Assembly (NCBI RefSeq): GCF_000003815.2
Contig: NC_049985.1
Span: forward strand, 13,716,844-13,780,843
Direction of reading: 5' to 3'
From: Branchiostoma floridae
Taxonomy: Eukaryota > Chordata > Leptocardii > Amphioxiformes > Branchiostomatidae
Length of the DNA: 64,000 nucleotides
A program made the translations under genes and the position numbers. Positions 52,341 to 64,000 of this stretch are shown here, piece by piece. Below the pieces are notes generated by a model. The model was not told the origin of the DNA. It did not search any database and saw only the letters and a program-made list of their open reading frames with translations. How positions within the stretch are numbered: the stretch's first letter is position 1; each line of letters begins with the position of its first letter.

Positions 52341-53849
52341 GAACGGCGGAGATGAATCACTTTGAAGATTTGACAGGAGAAAGAAAGAAGAAGAAAGAAA
52401 CATTACGAATACAATATATTTCACCATACTATGTATGGCTGAAATATAATAAAACAGTGATACTTAAGCCTTGTTTTAATGCCTCTTCCTGGATTATGGT
52501 GAGGGGATTACAGGCAGGGATACAATCCTGTGATTTATGAGTCTGAGGGAGTAAAGGGCTGTTTGATTGATAGCAGGTAGGAAGACTTCCCAGAAATTTA
52601 GTCTATCTAGAACAAGAAAAGCTGCTGGGGGGCCAGACCTATTTTTCATATTTCCTTAATGTCAGAAGCTATAAGACATGCAAGAATTCAAAACCACGGG
52701 TTGTCCTTAACACGACACCAAAACCAGAAATCCTGCTGCAGGACCATGGAGACCGGAACCAAAATATGGATGGAACATCATGAAGATTCATCCATAACTT
52801 CTTGAGATGTGTTTTTTACAAACAGACAGGCATATAACCATAACCTTTGCAAGGAAGGTAAAAGTGACTTAGAATGCAGCAAGGGTTGCAGAGAACTTAG
52901 TATGCAGAGGAGAAGTTTGGGTTTCAGCTAAATCTGGTACTTGAGTACTTTGCCTGAATTCAAATGTGGAACTATGTAGGACCATGGGGCACTGAGGTCA
53001 TTAAATGCAATACAAGTCACTGATGTGCCAGAAAGTTTGATAGTTTTGAAGCTCTAATTCTTACAGCTGCAGTACTGGTAATAGTTACAAGGTGGTACTT
53101 GTATACAAAATGGTACAAATCAAATTCAGATGCATCCAGAGAAAGTTTCTGTAAAGGGTTGGCTGATGGTCTTCTCTCCAGTGTAAGGATTTTCCTCGTC
53201 TATCTTATACATTGTTGGTAACTGTCCAAGTGGCTGGTAAATTTGCTTGGATATTAGAAGCTAAAGGTGATTTACTTATTTTATTTAGGCCCGATCTATT
53301 CTAAGACTGCATGGCATGGAGTTTTAAAAAAAAAAGTTTACAAAAGTGAGGAAATTACTACTTATAAAAGCTTCTAAAAGCTCTTAATATAACATATGAT
53401 ACAAGTTTTGCATTTCTACCTTTAGAATATTGTGCACCATGGAATTTGACCAGGGGATATAGAGAGTGTATGTGAAATGTTCCTGTAAAAGCCAAAGTTG
53501 CTGTTACGCCATCAAACCAATACTTACAGAGGACTGCACTCTAGTGTGACAGTTATTACAGCAATTTCTCATGTAGATCAGATTTTTCCACCCCATGCAA
53601 TATATTATCAATCCATTAGTTGAAAGTGGGTGATAACTGCTCTAATCTGCTGTTTGGCCTGACCGCGTTGGACGCAAATAGAGTCATTATTCAAACATGG
53701 CACGCCGTCAATGGCTTTCCCATGCAAATATAAATGCACAGGGAATTGGGTTAATGAAAGAAAATGATGGGATAATATATTCCAAATGTGGGATTCCCCT
53801 TTGTCTGGGAGCACCCTACCATCTGGTGTTGCACAATAGGATGAACAGT

Positions 53850-54115
53850 AAGTAGGCGTAGCGTCCGACTCAATCCTGTCTCATTTATAATTCATGCCGC
53901 TCCTGACCAGACCATCAGAGTGTCGTCCTACTTGTCTTATAGGGAGGGAGGCTGAAGGGTCATGGAGGGGCATTAATAGTGGGACGTTCCGGCGCGTTAT
54001 ATGCCAGGACGAGGGAGTGGTTGGCAGTACGACGGTGTCTGCTGTGGAACATCGCGCTAGAAGCAGGCATAACAACACCGATAGGCAGACGACTTACAGC
54101 GTTGTGACAGTGAGG
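53850..54115 (+). other. GC-rich island ending in a donor-like site
   Basis: Distinctly GC-richer than its flanks; finishes CAGTGAG|GTAGGTAG. Could be an untranslated first exon or a conserved regulatory element. The frames inside look unconvincing as protein. Confidence 0.25.
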
Positions 54116-55977
54116 TAGGTAGAATTACTACTCCCAATGTATATACAATGTTCAAATTGTTTGTTTGATCCTTTATTTATTCATTGTCTTTTGTCTTTCA
54201 AATTGTCTTGAATATTGGCCAATATTTTGCCACTTAAGCTTACACTATTTTAATTTCTGTTTTAAAATATTTTTCATATTCCTTACAATAACACTTTTTG
54301 TCTACTTAATATGTGATATACTTTCTTTTTATTGCCCATAGACACAATAGAATTGAAGTCATTTTATACTTATCGTTTGAGTATATCTATGTCAACTGTA
54401 CATGAAGACAATTGACCTCTTGCCTGATATGGTGTAAGGATTTATACATTCTTTTGTTCGCGAGTGGTCACGGCGGATTTATATTTTCATTGTTGTCGGC
54501 TGGTTCACAACAATTATGAATAAAGAGATTATTCTGCTTTAAATTTACATTGCAAGGGCTCTAGAAATGTGGAAGTAGTGATTTTTGTCAAATTGAATGT
54601 TGTGCAACCTAGATTCTCATAGATTGTTTCATTAGTTGTTAAAATCATCCACGTTGTAAAAATCCAAGTACAGTAATCCAGGGTTTCCCTATCCAATTTT
54701 CCAGTAGCTGAACATAGTTTGTACTGTCAGATATTAATTCTTGAAAGATGTCATTTTCAAATGTCACCTTGTCCCATCTGAAAGCCAATGACTTGGACCA
54801 AGTGGGAAAATTCAACGTTATGTGAAAATTATTCCCTTTTATCTAAAGACAACATTGCCGAATATGAATCAATATCTAAGACGTAGTATTAAACAATTGT
54901 TTTGATTTGTGTGGCTTTATTACTGTTCCTTTGCAGTATTTCACATATTCGTCCTTGTTAACTGTCACGGTATAGCCCCCAAGACATAACAGAGCATCAA
55001 GGAAAGATAAAAAGAACAGTTTGAAAGTATCTGTCCGCACTCCGTCTCCAGACTGTAATAAAAGAGACTTAAAGGAGTCGAGGGTTTCGATAATTTCCCC
55101 TGAGCAATACAACAAGAGGGTCGTAAACCTTCAGTAGCTGGAGTTAATGGTAAATTTGCATGACCGCCAGGCTGTGTAGTGGAAGTCATGTAATGGGTTT
55201 ACAATGCGAGGTCCCTGGGGAGTTTAGCCAATGAATTTGCCCGTCGCTTTTGCCGCCACAGAGCGTATCATTCATGGCAGCCAAGAGGTAAAGGATCCTG
55301 TTATAGAAAGGTCATGAACATCAAAAAATGTTCTCTCCATATCGCTGTAGGTACTATTGGAAGATAGGTACTGCCTGGCAGGGTAAAAATTGAGTGCCTC
55401 TTGAAGATAAGTTACTGTCTGTTATTAGTGATAACTCCTTGTTATTAGTGATAACTGCCAAATAGAGAAGGTTTGAAATATAATTGCATATACATGTACA
55501 TGCATGTTGAGCCCACCAGACTGGCAACCCACTGTACTGTAATCACCCGTAGAATAGAAAGCTCATTTTCTGCCAGACTCTCTTAGGAAATAATACATAC
55601 AAGAAGTTGACTGGAAAGGGGGTGAATAATGCACCAGAGGTCCAGCTTGCACAGAAGGTCCTTCCACAATTTATAACATGTAAGCGCTGAGATCAGGGGA
55701 GTCTGCTTGTTACTAGGAATTGGCAGTAAAACCAGTGACACCACAACCAGGGCCAGTTACGATGCAGTAAACCTGCCATCTGTACTAGATACACTAAAAT
55801 GTGACTGTTAATCAGCATGCGAACGGGAAACTTGGGATTACTGTAATTGAAGTTTACGGTGCAGTATGGCAGAAGAATCTGCCAGCCATAGGAAATTGAT
55901 ATTCATAATAAAATGGTTTGTGCAGTCTTTCAATGAACCGAATCAAATGTCCAGGAGTTTTTGAGCGTATTGTGGAT

Positions 55978-56290
55978 TTCATGGAGGTTATATTTTCACT
56001 AGTGTTTGTGGGTGGGTGTCTTTCTACAAGATAATAAAACTAAAGAATGGCTGACTGGATTGTTTTCACACTTAGAGTATTATGTGATGAACACTGGAAA
56101 TTATTTCTGGGCCCCCTAGCGGCTTAGCTTGGTACTTAGCTTGTGTTCTGGGCATTTGGGGTGTTAGATAGCTCTTGTGCTCGGGATTAGAAGACTTCAA
56201 TAAGTGATACAAGTTTGGGCCCCCTAGTGGCTGGGTTTGGACATTTTTGTAAAAAAACATTCGGAAGAGGATCAAGATAGGAATAACAGA
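55978..56290 (+). repeat. Dispersed repeat copy (CATGGAGGTTATATTTTC family)
   Basis: CATGGAGGTTATATTTTC, then AAAGAATGGCTGACTGGATT, matches the inverse of about 22640-22740 and 23000-23110 (CAAGAACGGCTGGATGGATT). GGGCCCCCTAG occurs twice (56109 and 56217 regions), as at about 1965. Confidence 0.65.
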
Positions 56291-57982
56291 TTTTCATGAT
56301 TTTTGGTATGTCGGTAGATAAGACCAAAATGTACAAATTATGCAAATTAAGACATTCAGTATTTTTACCTCAGGGCGGAGTATTAATTACAGGTGTAAGA
56401 GGCCAGAATATACCACAGACAAATATGTATATGATGGCTAGGGCTATATCCTTTTCACATATTATACCAACTAAATTTCCTGCCGAACACTTGTGAACCA
56501 TAGATAAGAGTGGTTCGTCACGTTTTAGCACAGATGGTGATATATTATCCACCCCAAATGTCTGCTGGAAGGTTGACTGTAATATGCAGTCCCAGCATGC
56601 ATGGTATAAAGGATAACTAAGATAAGACTGCGACACGTTTTACGCTGTACCGGGCTTTCCCTTCAACCATTTGATAATATGCACGAATCGTTTTGGCAGT
56701 AGGAAGAGCAAGATGAAATTGATTGGGTACCATTGAATAATGTTATATGAAAGCAATGGTTCAGAAATTGTTACAAACTTGGTTATGTATAAAACTTTGC
56801 ATTCTACTTTTTTCAAATGCTAGCACTTGTAAAGTTTCTTTTAAAATGGGCTGATGTTTAAATAATGATTAATTCATTCACTGTCAACTCCTTCAGATTT
56901 GAGAACTTCAAGGTTTAAAATTGCTATTGCTGTCAGCCCACAAGGACTTTCAATTATCTCCGTCCAGAAGATGCTACAAACAGTCCAATACATATGAATG
57001 AGCACAAAATCTGTTAAGAAGATTATAAAAGACTCAATGGACCAAGCTCCACCATTGATCACCATGTGTGTGTGCAGTTTTACGATAGGATAGTGTACAG
57101 TCGCCTTTTATGGTGGTTCTTTTTAAGCCACCTCAGCATCAGGTGCCATTTTCCGTCCTACGCGTCGCCGTGAAAGATTACGAGATGTTGTCAGGTCTTG
57201 CAAAGCCGAACGAATTGCTCCGTTATCTTTCTGCATCTGCTGTAAAACTTGACAGAGAAATGTATCGGTCATGACTCCCAAACTTTGTCCCCCGTGCCAA
57301 CAAAACTTTTAATGAGAAAAGACAGTTGGATGCACTCCAAAGCATTCTGTATAAAGTTTCCAGTCCCTAAGAATATTGATTTTTTGTCCTGCTGTGCCCT
57401 GATAGAATTTCGTTACCCATAACTCAATTCACTACATTAGCCAATATTTCAGGATTCCTGCAACCTTGCCCTACATGCCCTGTTGGCAAAAACTCCAATT
57501 CTGCAGAAACAACAGATTTAAATCGTCTTAACTGCAGGCCGAATGACCTTCCCGTACATCTTGGCTTGATCTTCTCTTTTCTATTACGCCCAAAACTTGC
57601 TGGCTAAGTGCTTTGCAGAAGTGTCCCTGGAATAGTAAATTATGTAAAATGCAAGACTGATGATGACCATGAAAAAGAATTACCAGTATGTTCGGCTGTG
57701 TTATCACGAAGAGAATCACGTACTCAGCCATTGATTTTTTTCACTTCTCACAAAGCACAGCCACCAGTTGCTTAATACTTCTCTCCACCTATTCTATTTG
57801 GGAATTATGGGCTTGAACGGGAGATATGATCTGGAGGACAGGGTTGGGAACATCCAATCACACCGGCACACGTTTATGTCCCGATGCTTCACTGATCGGT
57901 AATCCTGGTGCCGTCAGATTCATAGGGTTATAAAAGGGTCTGATGAAAATCTGGGCACAAAGCTCGGGACGTGTGAAGCATG

Positions 57983-58201
57983 TTAGTGTCCTGGCTTGAT
58001 GACTTGGGAAAGGCTTTGACCACCATCGTTCTGGAAAGGGAAGCTGCATGATTTAGACTTTGGTTTAATTGATTTCATTGATTGGTCTTCAGAAGATTCA
58101 TTCTTGGACTTCACAGTTGAGCTCTTGGTTCTAATTAGTTGGTAACTGGGAGACCCCTGGTTAAATCCTGTGAAGCGCATCTTGGTCGGGGCTGCACCCA
58201 T
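57983..58201 (-). CDS. Short ORF starting MGAAPTKM, uncertain
   Basis: 72 codons with a true ATG, Ser/Lys-rich, GFNQGSPSYQLIRTKSS to SQVIKPGH. Gly2 would allow N-myristoylation. No splice context or homology is recognised; it lies in a local island of non-repetitive sequence, so it may equally be non-coding. Confidence 0.15.
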   Translation of the reverse strand: MGAAPTKMRFTGFNQGSPSYQLIRTKSSTVKSKNESSEDQSMKSIKPKSKSCSFPFQNDGGQSLSQVIKPGH

Positions 58202-61200
58202 CTTTCAGAAAATTGGGTCCTCTGTTTTGAGGTACCATAACAACATAAAGTAAAAATATACCCTGCTGCGGAAACAGTAAGAAAAGTTACAACTAGGCAC
58301 TATAACAGTACAAGGTGAACAACCAGTCTGTTGAAACTTCTACAACCAGTACGATGTACCAAACAAGCTGCTGCACAGTTTCCATTGGTGTTTATTGGTC
58401 TCTCCTTTAAATGTCTGCTGACAGCTACTCTTCCAGGAGAGGAGAACACATACAATACATTAGGAGACCCCTACCATCAACCCGGTTTTATGACAGCCAA
58501 ATGCTGTGATATTTTTGATGTGATCCAGTCATTGTCATAACCCAGAACATTTTCCCAGCCATCTTTACTACCTGAGGATTTCCCATCCCCATCAGCAGAC
58601 ATCTTGGAGGCACGACATCACCGATCATAAACCCCTGATGTGCACTGTGTGCCAGAACTGGCAAAGGACATTTTCTTTTATACGACCATTTGTTCTACCC
58701 CAAAGCTATCAGTGCCTTTTATATGGACCCTTTTTTTTTTGTAAGGCACTTCAGCTATGCGTAAAAACTCTGGGAGCAATAGGAAGAGCCTGGTAATGTA
58801 AAGTTAGACCATAGTGCGGCCATATTTTATTTTCCTCCGTGAAAATAGGACACATTATTGCCTCGATGTAGACTTGATGTTGACAATGTTATACTTGTCA
58901 GCCAAACATGCATACATAAATCTTACAGCAATATCATTGATTGCATTATTTCTTTCAAATTCATCCAATATCCAATACTGTAAAAGGAGAAAAGTTTGCA
59001 GTGATTTAATGTTCATGAACTTGACACCACCATGAACATAGTGTTCTGTCTTCTCCTGCCTTATCCCCTTGTTCCAACTGCAGACAAACTACCGCAAATT
59101 CTCCAATTTTCCTTTCCTGAAAATCTAATTCCTGTGAAAATGTTTCATTTCATTTCTAACATTTCCAACACCACAGGGACAACATATTTCAGTTAACAGT
59201 AATTTTGATGATCTCTTAGTTTTGATGATCTTTTAAGAAACGGAATAATAAAAGCTACAGTGTACAATGTCGCTGAAAATAAGCATCCAATTTTTTTTTC
59301 TATCACATTCAATAGCTCCCTGCACAATGACTCCTCTGAGTTATTGTCCATTCTCAGTGATTGATTTTCTGACATTTCCATGTGACATTTTTACAGAGAT
59401 GTATACTGGGGAACATATTGGAAATCCTGCCTCTAGGCAGCCAAATGTATAAAAAGTAATACAACAGACCTATAAAGAATGATACATATGGCCATACAGT
59501 GGGAAAATAATCCATTTATCACTATCTAAAAGGCCACTTCCATATAAATTTTGACATTTTTATGAGAATCTGGGATTTGTTTTTGTTTTATTTCAAATTA
59601 CAGTTTTTCTAAGGCTACAAATGCATATATTGCCTGGGGATAATTGTATCCAAAGTGTAATTTCCAATACTCGTATCTATAGTCCCCCAGTCTTTATAAT
59701 GTCAAATATGTATTGCTACAAATGTATTTATCAAAACTGATATTTTATAGTGTGGTTCAGACTTTAGTCATTATTTTTGCAGCATCAAATATTGTTTGTG
59801 CATGTAACATTTTGAGCACATTAAAAATCTTCCAATATACGTAAATAAAAATGACATTTGTCAGAGTCTTATGAGACATGAAATATCTAAACTAGCTTTA
59901 TGACTAGTATCAAAAATAAATGATTCTTACAGGTATGAGTCAGCAGATTATGGTTAAACATTTCCATTGGACTATATATAAAAGTATAATGTTGTCTTTT
60001 TGTCTTTAATCGTGTAGAAAAGAAAGTATATGTACATCTAAAATGAAATGTGAACATTATACATTAAAGATGACACATTCAAGTAATCATATCGGCAACA
60101 AAGACAAATCATTACAACTCAAACATTGTAGAAAATAGGATGCCTGAGCTCCTGTTAAAAGATGCATGAATTGTCCATGTTCGGTTTGCAATCTCTTCCA
60201 ATGGGGGAGGATCTACGCGGAATCACAAAAAGTGCATGAGAAATGTCACTGATAGTGTGTCGCCACCTCACCGCGACACTCCATTTACTTCTGATGACAT
60301 TTCCATGCCGCAGCGATCACATCAGCACCAAATCCCCGCCCTGACATTGGCACGCTGGTGTAGGACGTGCCGCAAGATTGATTCTGTTGACTGGGGAAAA
60401 CGATTGCAAATCACAGTCCTATTCCTCATCGCTTCCTGCAGCTAGGACTCTGTCATCAACAGCCACGGTCGACTGGACGTTATTGCGGTGGACAGGAAAA
60501 AAGTTTCTACGTTGGGAAAAGGGGAGATGAATCACATTAATAATATGCTTCTTCATGCCAAAATATCATTCCACTGTCATTGCATAATCTTTTTATCAGT
60601 TGACATACTGGTGCAGGGGATACAATATCGGCAGGCAAATTGGGTAAAAAAAGAATATTGTTTCCAGAGAGGGTATGACAAGATTAGATTATAACTGCCC
60701 CAGGTAGTACCTCCATCTGGAATTCAATTCCACTTCTGAGTATATTTTCTCATTACAAAGTGTGGTTTATGATCTCACCTTTGATGATCAGATGCCAGAA
60801 TACAGTGGTAAACATTGAATAAAACATCCCAATACAACAGTAGAAAGCTGCTAAACTTCATGTTTTCTACCGGTATATTGCACACAATCAATAAAAAAGA
60901 CACAATTTATGAACCTGGTTATTAAAATCTTTACTTCTTTTCACGCCATTCAGTGGCAAAAATGCATGATATGGTCATGACAGGAGAAAAGAATAGTTGA
61001 TATGATATACTGAAATACAATTTCACTTTTCACAGATGCCTCCATGCAGTATTCTTTCACATAAAGTTACTGTAATGTTATAAAACTAAAGTTGGTTTGA
61101 GAAGAACAAAGCAGAATGAGTATGAAGAATTGATTTAGGTGCAGGTCATGATATATTGCATCTAAGGTCTAAAATCTGTCTTATTGCCTCAGACATAGTT

Positions 61201-61794
61201 GTGAATGATGGGCCGTGGCTATCGCAATATCTCACCATGTAGGGATTGCTGAAGCTAGCCAAAAGTCCATGTCTTGATAAATTAGATTAGGGTTCTCCAA
61301 TCCCAAAGTGAAAGGTAATGTAATTTGTCTTTGCTACCTCTATAACTTAGTTACAAATGGCTGTGGCTGCCCTGTGAAATTTCAGCAAGGGTGGAAAATT
61401 GTTGAGGGTTTGAAAAAGAAACGTGTCCTGGCAAATTTAGGTCATGCTTTTTACGAGTTATTATTAATTCAGTGGCAATATTGACAAGTGACAGATCATT
61501 ATGTTGCTTTATGTATTAGTCAATATATACGGTTTTTGGGTAACCCATGCATAATGCATTGAACAATGGTAATATAACCCAGAGACGGAAACATAAAGAA
61601 ACCGGAAATCAGGTCTGAAATGTTAGAATCAATATCACATTTTTACGAGCAGAGAAAGAAGGAAAGTGCCACAGCAAGAGAAACTAAAGCAACAATAATA
61701 ACAACAAAATTTACTGTAATAAAGTACAACACAGGTCAACCAATATAAACAAGGTATTTTATAAAAATTAGTAAGAAACTAGTGTTTCCTAGCA

Positions 61795-62022
61795 ATGTAT
61801 AAGGTACGTATAAGTGAACCACTAAAAGGATCCAAGTATCAGAAGAGAAAGTCGAAAGAAATGGATGAACAAATAACACCAGTGGCCTTGAGTTACACCT
61901 TTCGTACATTCATGAACCCAGCAAACCGCTTGAAAGAGAATGGGTTACTACAAATGAAAAATAAAACCATTTTCCCCAAACCACGCCTCAAGCACATTAA
62001 GGAACCCATCACACTTTTCTAA
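61795..62022 (+). CDS. Short basic ORF, uncertain
   Basis: 75 codons from a true ATG, Lys-rich (KGSKYQKRKSKEMDEQ, PKPRLKHIKEP). No family recognised and no splice sites needed. Probably chance, listed for completeness. Confidence 0.1.
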   Translation: MYKVRISEPLKGSKYQKRKSKEMDEQITPVALSYTFRTFMNPANRLKENGLLQMKNKTIFPKPRLKHIKEPITLF

Positions 62023-64000
62023 AGGAGTAGGGATTCACGCGGTGTGAGCGGATAAAAAGCTTAGCCTCATGACTGGCCCCGGGGCAATTGCTGTCGTATT
62101 GGGGTCACCCCAGGGCCAAAAGCCAGCTGCTCCAGACCCTTGCGCAGCATCCTCATCAATTGTAAGCCCTCGCAATTCAGCCCCAGGCTGCAAGGAGAGT
62201 GGGTGTTCACGCAATTCAATTCAATATAAGATAGAGCTGTTCACTCACTTCAATGGGCACAATATTGGACAAATTCCCTTGGAACCACGGACGGCCCTTT
62301 CAGTGCAGCCATCTTCTTTGACTTGAAGAAGCTACTTTGAACAGGAGACACAAAGGCCAACATGGTCCATTTTTCTATTTCAGTGGAAAGCAGATCAGCA
62401 CCAAGGCTACAAGGTAAGATATCACTTCAGTGTGCTTCAGTGAGTGGAATGAATCTTGGTTAGCCATTTGATAGCATTGGAGAGTCTCTTACAACACCGT
62501 TGGTTTTCTAAGTATCACAGCAAATCATTTAGCACCAAGGATAGGAGGTAACGTACTTCTGCAGTATGCTTCAGTGAGTGGAAATAATCTAGGTAAGGCA
62601 AAGCCATTCAGTCAATAACATTGGGGGATACACAGTACTGGCTCTCAAATTTAAACACTACATCCGGCCATTCAGCACCATGGACAAAGACTAATGGAAA
62701 ATACAGATGTGAAAACAAATCTTATAGGGCCTTCACACTGAAACCGATATTAGCAGGAATCAAGCAGAACCAGACAGAATGGAGTAATTGCAAAATTTGT
62801 GCCACATTCGGGGCCATTTGAGTGGGAATTCTAAATGAACCTTATATCCCCTTCACACGAAAAGGAATGCGCCAAAATGCCTATTCTATTTCTATTCATG
62901 GGAATTCGTAGTGTATTCTAGAAATTCTCACTGCATTCCAGCAGGATTTTGTAGTACTGAAGGAAATATATAATAATAGGAAAGCACAGAAACTAAATAT
63001 TTTACTGAAACCTTGTTACAGGTTTTCCTTCCTCTAAAGCCCAATGTTCTTTCAGATTATAAAGGACTCATAGCTTGTATACTATAAAGGACTGAGTCTA
63101 TGTAGGCATGTTTATGTGTTACATTACTTCACACACTTTTCTATAACTCAGGTCTTTGGAAAGTATGAGATCTATCATTGATTAGCAGTGATTATGAGAT
63201 TTGTTGAACCAAGAGTAAATTGTCTCACAAGATGTAGCAGACCGACATTTTGATGACATTCCAAATGAGTTCTACTACTTCTACCAAAAGTTTTGTTTTA
63301 CTCCAACAAATGAATCATCATTGCAATGAATCAGAATGACTCCAGGGGGAGACATACATGGCTGATGTTTTTTTGTCACAGTGGATGCTGTAATTAACTG
63401 GTAGTTAAATTCCACAGAAATTCTTTGGGGGTGAAGGAAGCTTATACCATCAAATTCTCAAGGGACCATCTGATCTATTTGCATTGCCTGTATATTGTCA
63501 ACAAAGGGATCAGTGAAAGTACTTAATTCACATGCATCTCTCAATAATTATTGCTGGAGCCAAAACAAATTGCTTTAGTGCCTTTTGTAATAGCCATTGG
63601 CTACTTGGGCAGTCAGGGTGTATGTCTGTCATAGGAAAACCAATAGGCGAATAATAAATAAGATGCGGTTCAAGATATTCTCATCTTTTTGATTTTGACA
63701 TATGAATTTGGCTATGCCACATGCTGAGCAGAAACATTACAGTTGAGTCATAAGTGTGTATGTAATTATCTAATAAATAATAGACATAGTCACACCTGCA
63801 CCTGCCAGGCACTGATGCTTCCTCATCCGGAAAAATGGATCCAGGCGACTCCTGTGTGGTCTGTGCTTTTCCTGGTAAAATCAAAGATGATCCTTTTATT
63901 CAACTGTCGAATCAAGAAGCCATTGCTTGTATTGAGCATGCCATTAACTGCTTATTTATATATCATAGATTAGACAACTAAATCTGGTATGATTTTGATA

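Larger units (their letters stand above)
52480..64000. other. Gene-poor region to the window end
   Basis: No recognised gene in 11.5 kb. Mostly AT-rich, with a few GC-richer or motif-rich islands: 53590-53830, 53850-54120, 55190-55300, 57100-57260, 57840-58210, 60180-60490 and 62040-62340. A dispersed repeat copy is at 55978-56290. Two weak ORFs are listed separately. Confidence 0.5.

Noticed and set aside
62069-62326. 85-codon frame as a gene
   Set aside because: Pro/Ala/Ser-rich in a GC island, ends in repeat-like AATTCAATTCAATATAAG sequence; no splice sites or homology.

Overview
The window is animal nuclear DNA: split genes with GT-AG introns, AT-rich intergenic sequence, and many young and old transposon fragments. 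The mix of a chordate-like TAF1, RTE- and CR1-like LINE pieces, a tRNA-derived SINE, foldback elements and several diverged tandem duplications fits a cephalochordate (amphioxus, Branchiostoma). The species is inferred from gene and repeat style, not proven. Five N runs (32168-32442, 35582-35681, 38309-38408, 39936-40035, 50093-50194) are assembly gaps.

Layout. 1-470: an internal coding exon of an unidentified minus-strand gene that runs off the left edge. 2775-9470: a large inverted duplication whose spacer holds a complete 3.14 kb RTE-like LINE with a 10 bp target-site duplication. 9470-11931: intergenic. 11932-40316 (minus): TAF1, the largest TFIID subunit. I place 37 coding exons to the base, and every junction keeps phase. 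The only missing coding part is a stretch between exons 2 and 3 that falls in a gap. TAF1 introns carry most of the unusual structures: a 15-copy tandem array that repeats the 3' end and splice donor of exon 33, a 1.3 kb transposon made of about 19 short hairpin modules, a TIR element, minisatellites, a SINE and foldback elements. 40465-40477: a YY1-type motif in the TAF1 5' leader. 40900-45090: repeats, CR1-like LINE fragments and a long 217/223 bp inverted repeat. 45597-46922 (plus): ANAPC15, a subunit of the anaphase-promoting complex, with three coding exons. 47400-64000: no gene recognised. It holds a satellite-like block at 50361-52340, a few unusually GC-rich or motif-rich islands that could be conserved non-coding elements, and scattered repeats.

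Function. TAF1 and ANAPC15 are divergently transcribed housekeeping genes, one for RNA polymerase II pre-initiation and one for mitotic-checkpoint turnover on the APC/C. They may share regulatory DNA in 40.4-40.8 kb, where a possible non-coding first exon of ANAPC15 ends. The mobile elements are passengers. The most unusual is the array copying the exon 33 splice donor, because it places 14 extra donor-like sites immediately downstream of the real one.
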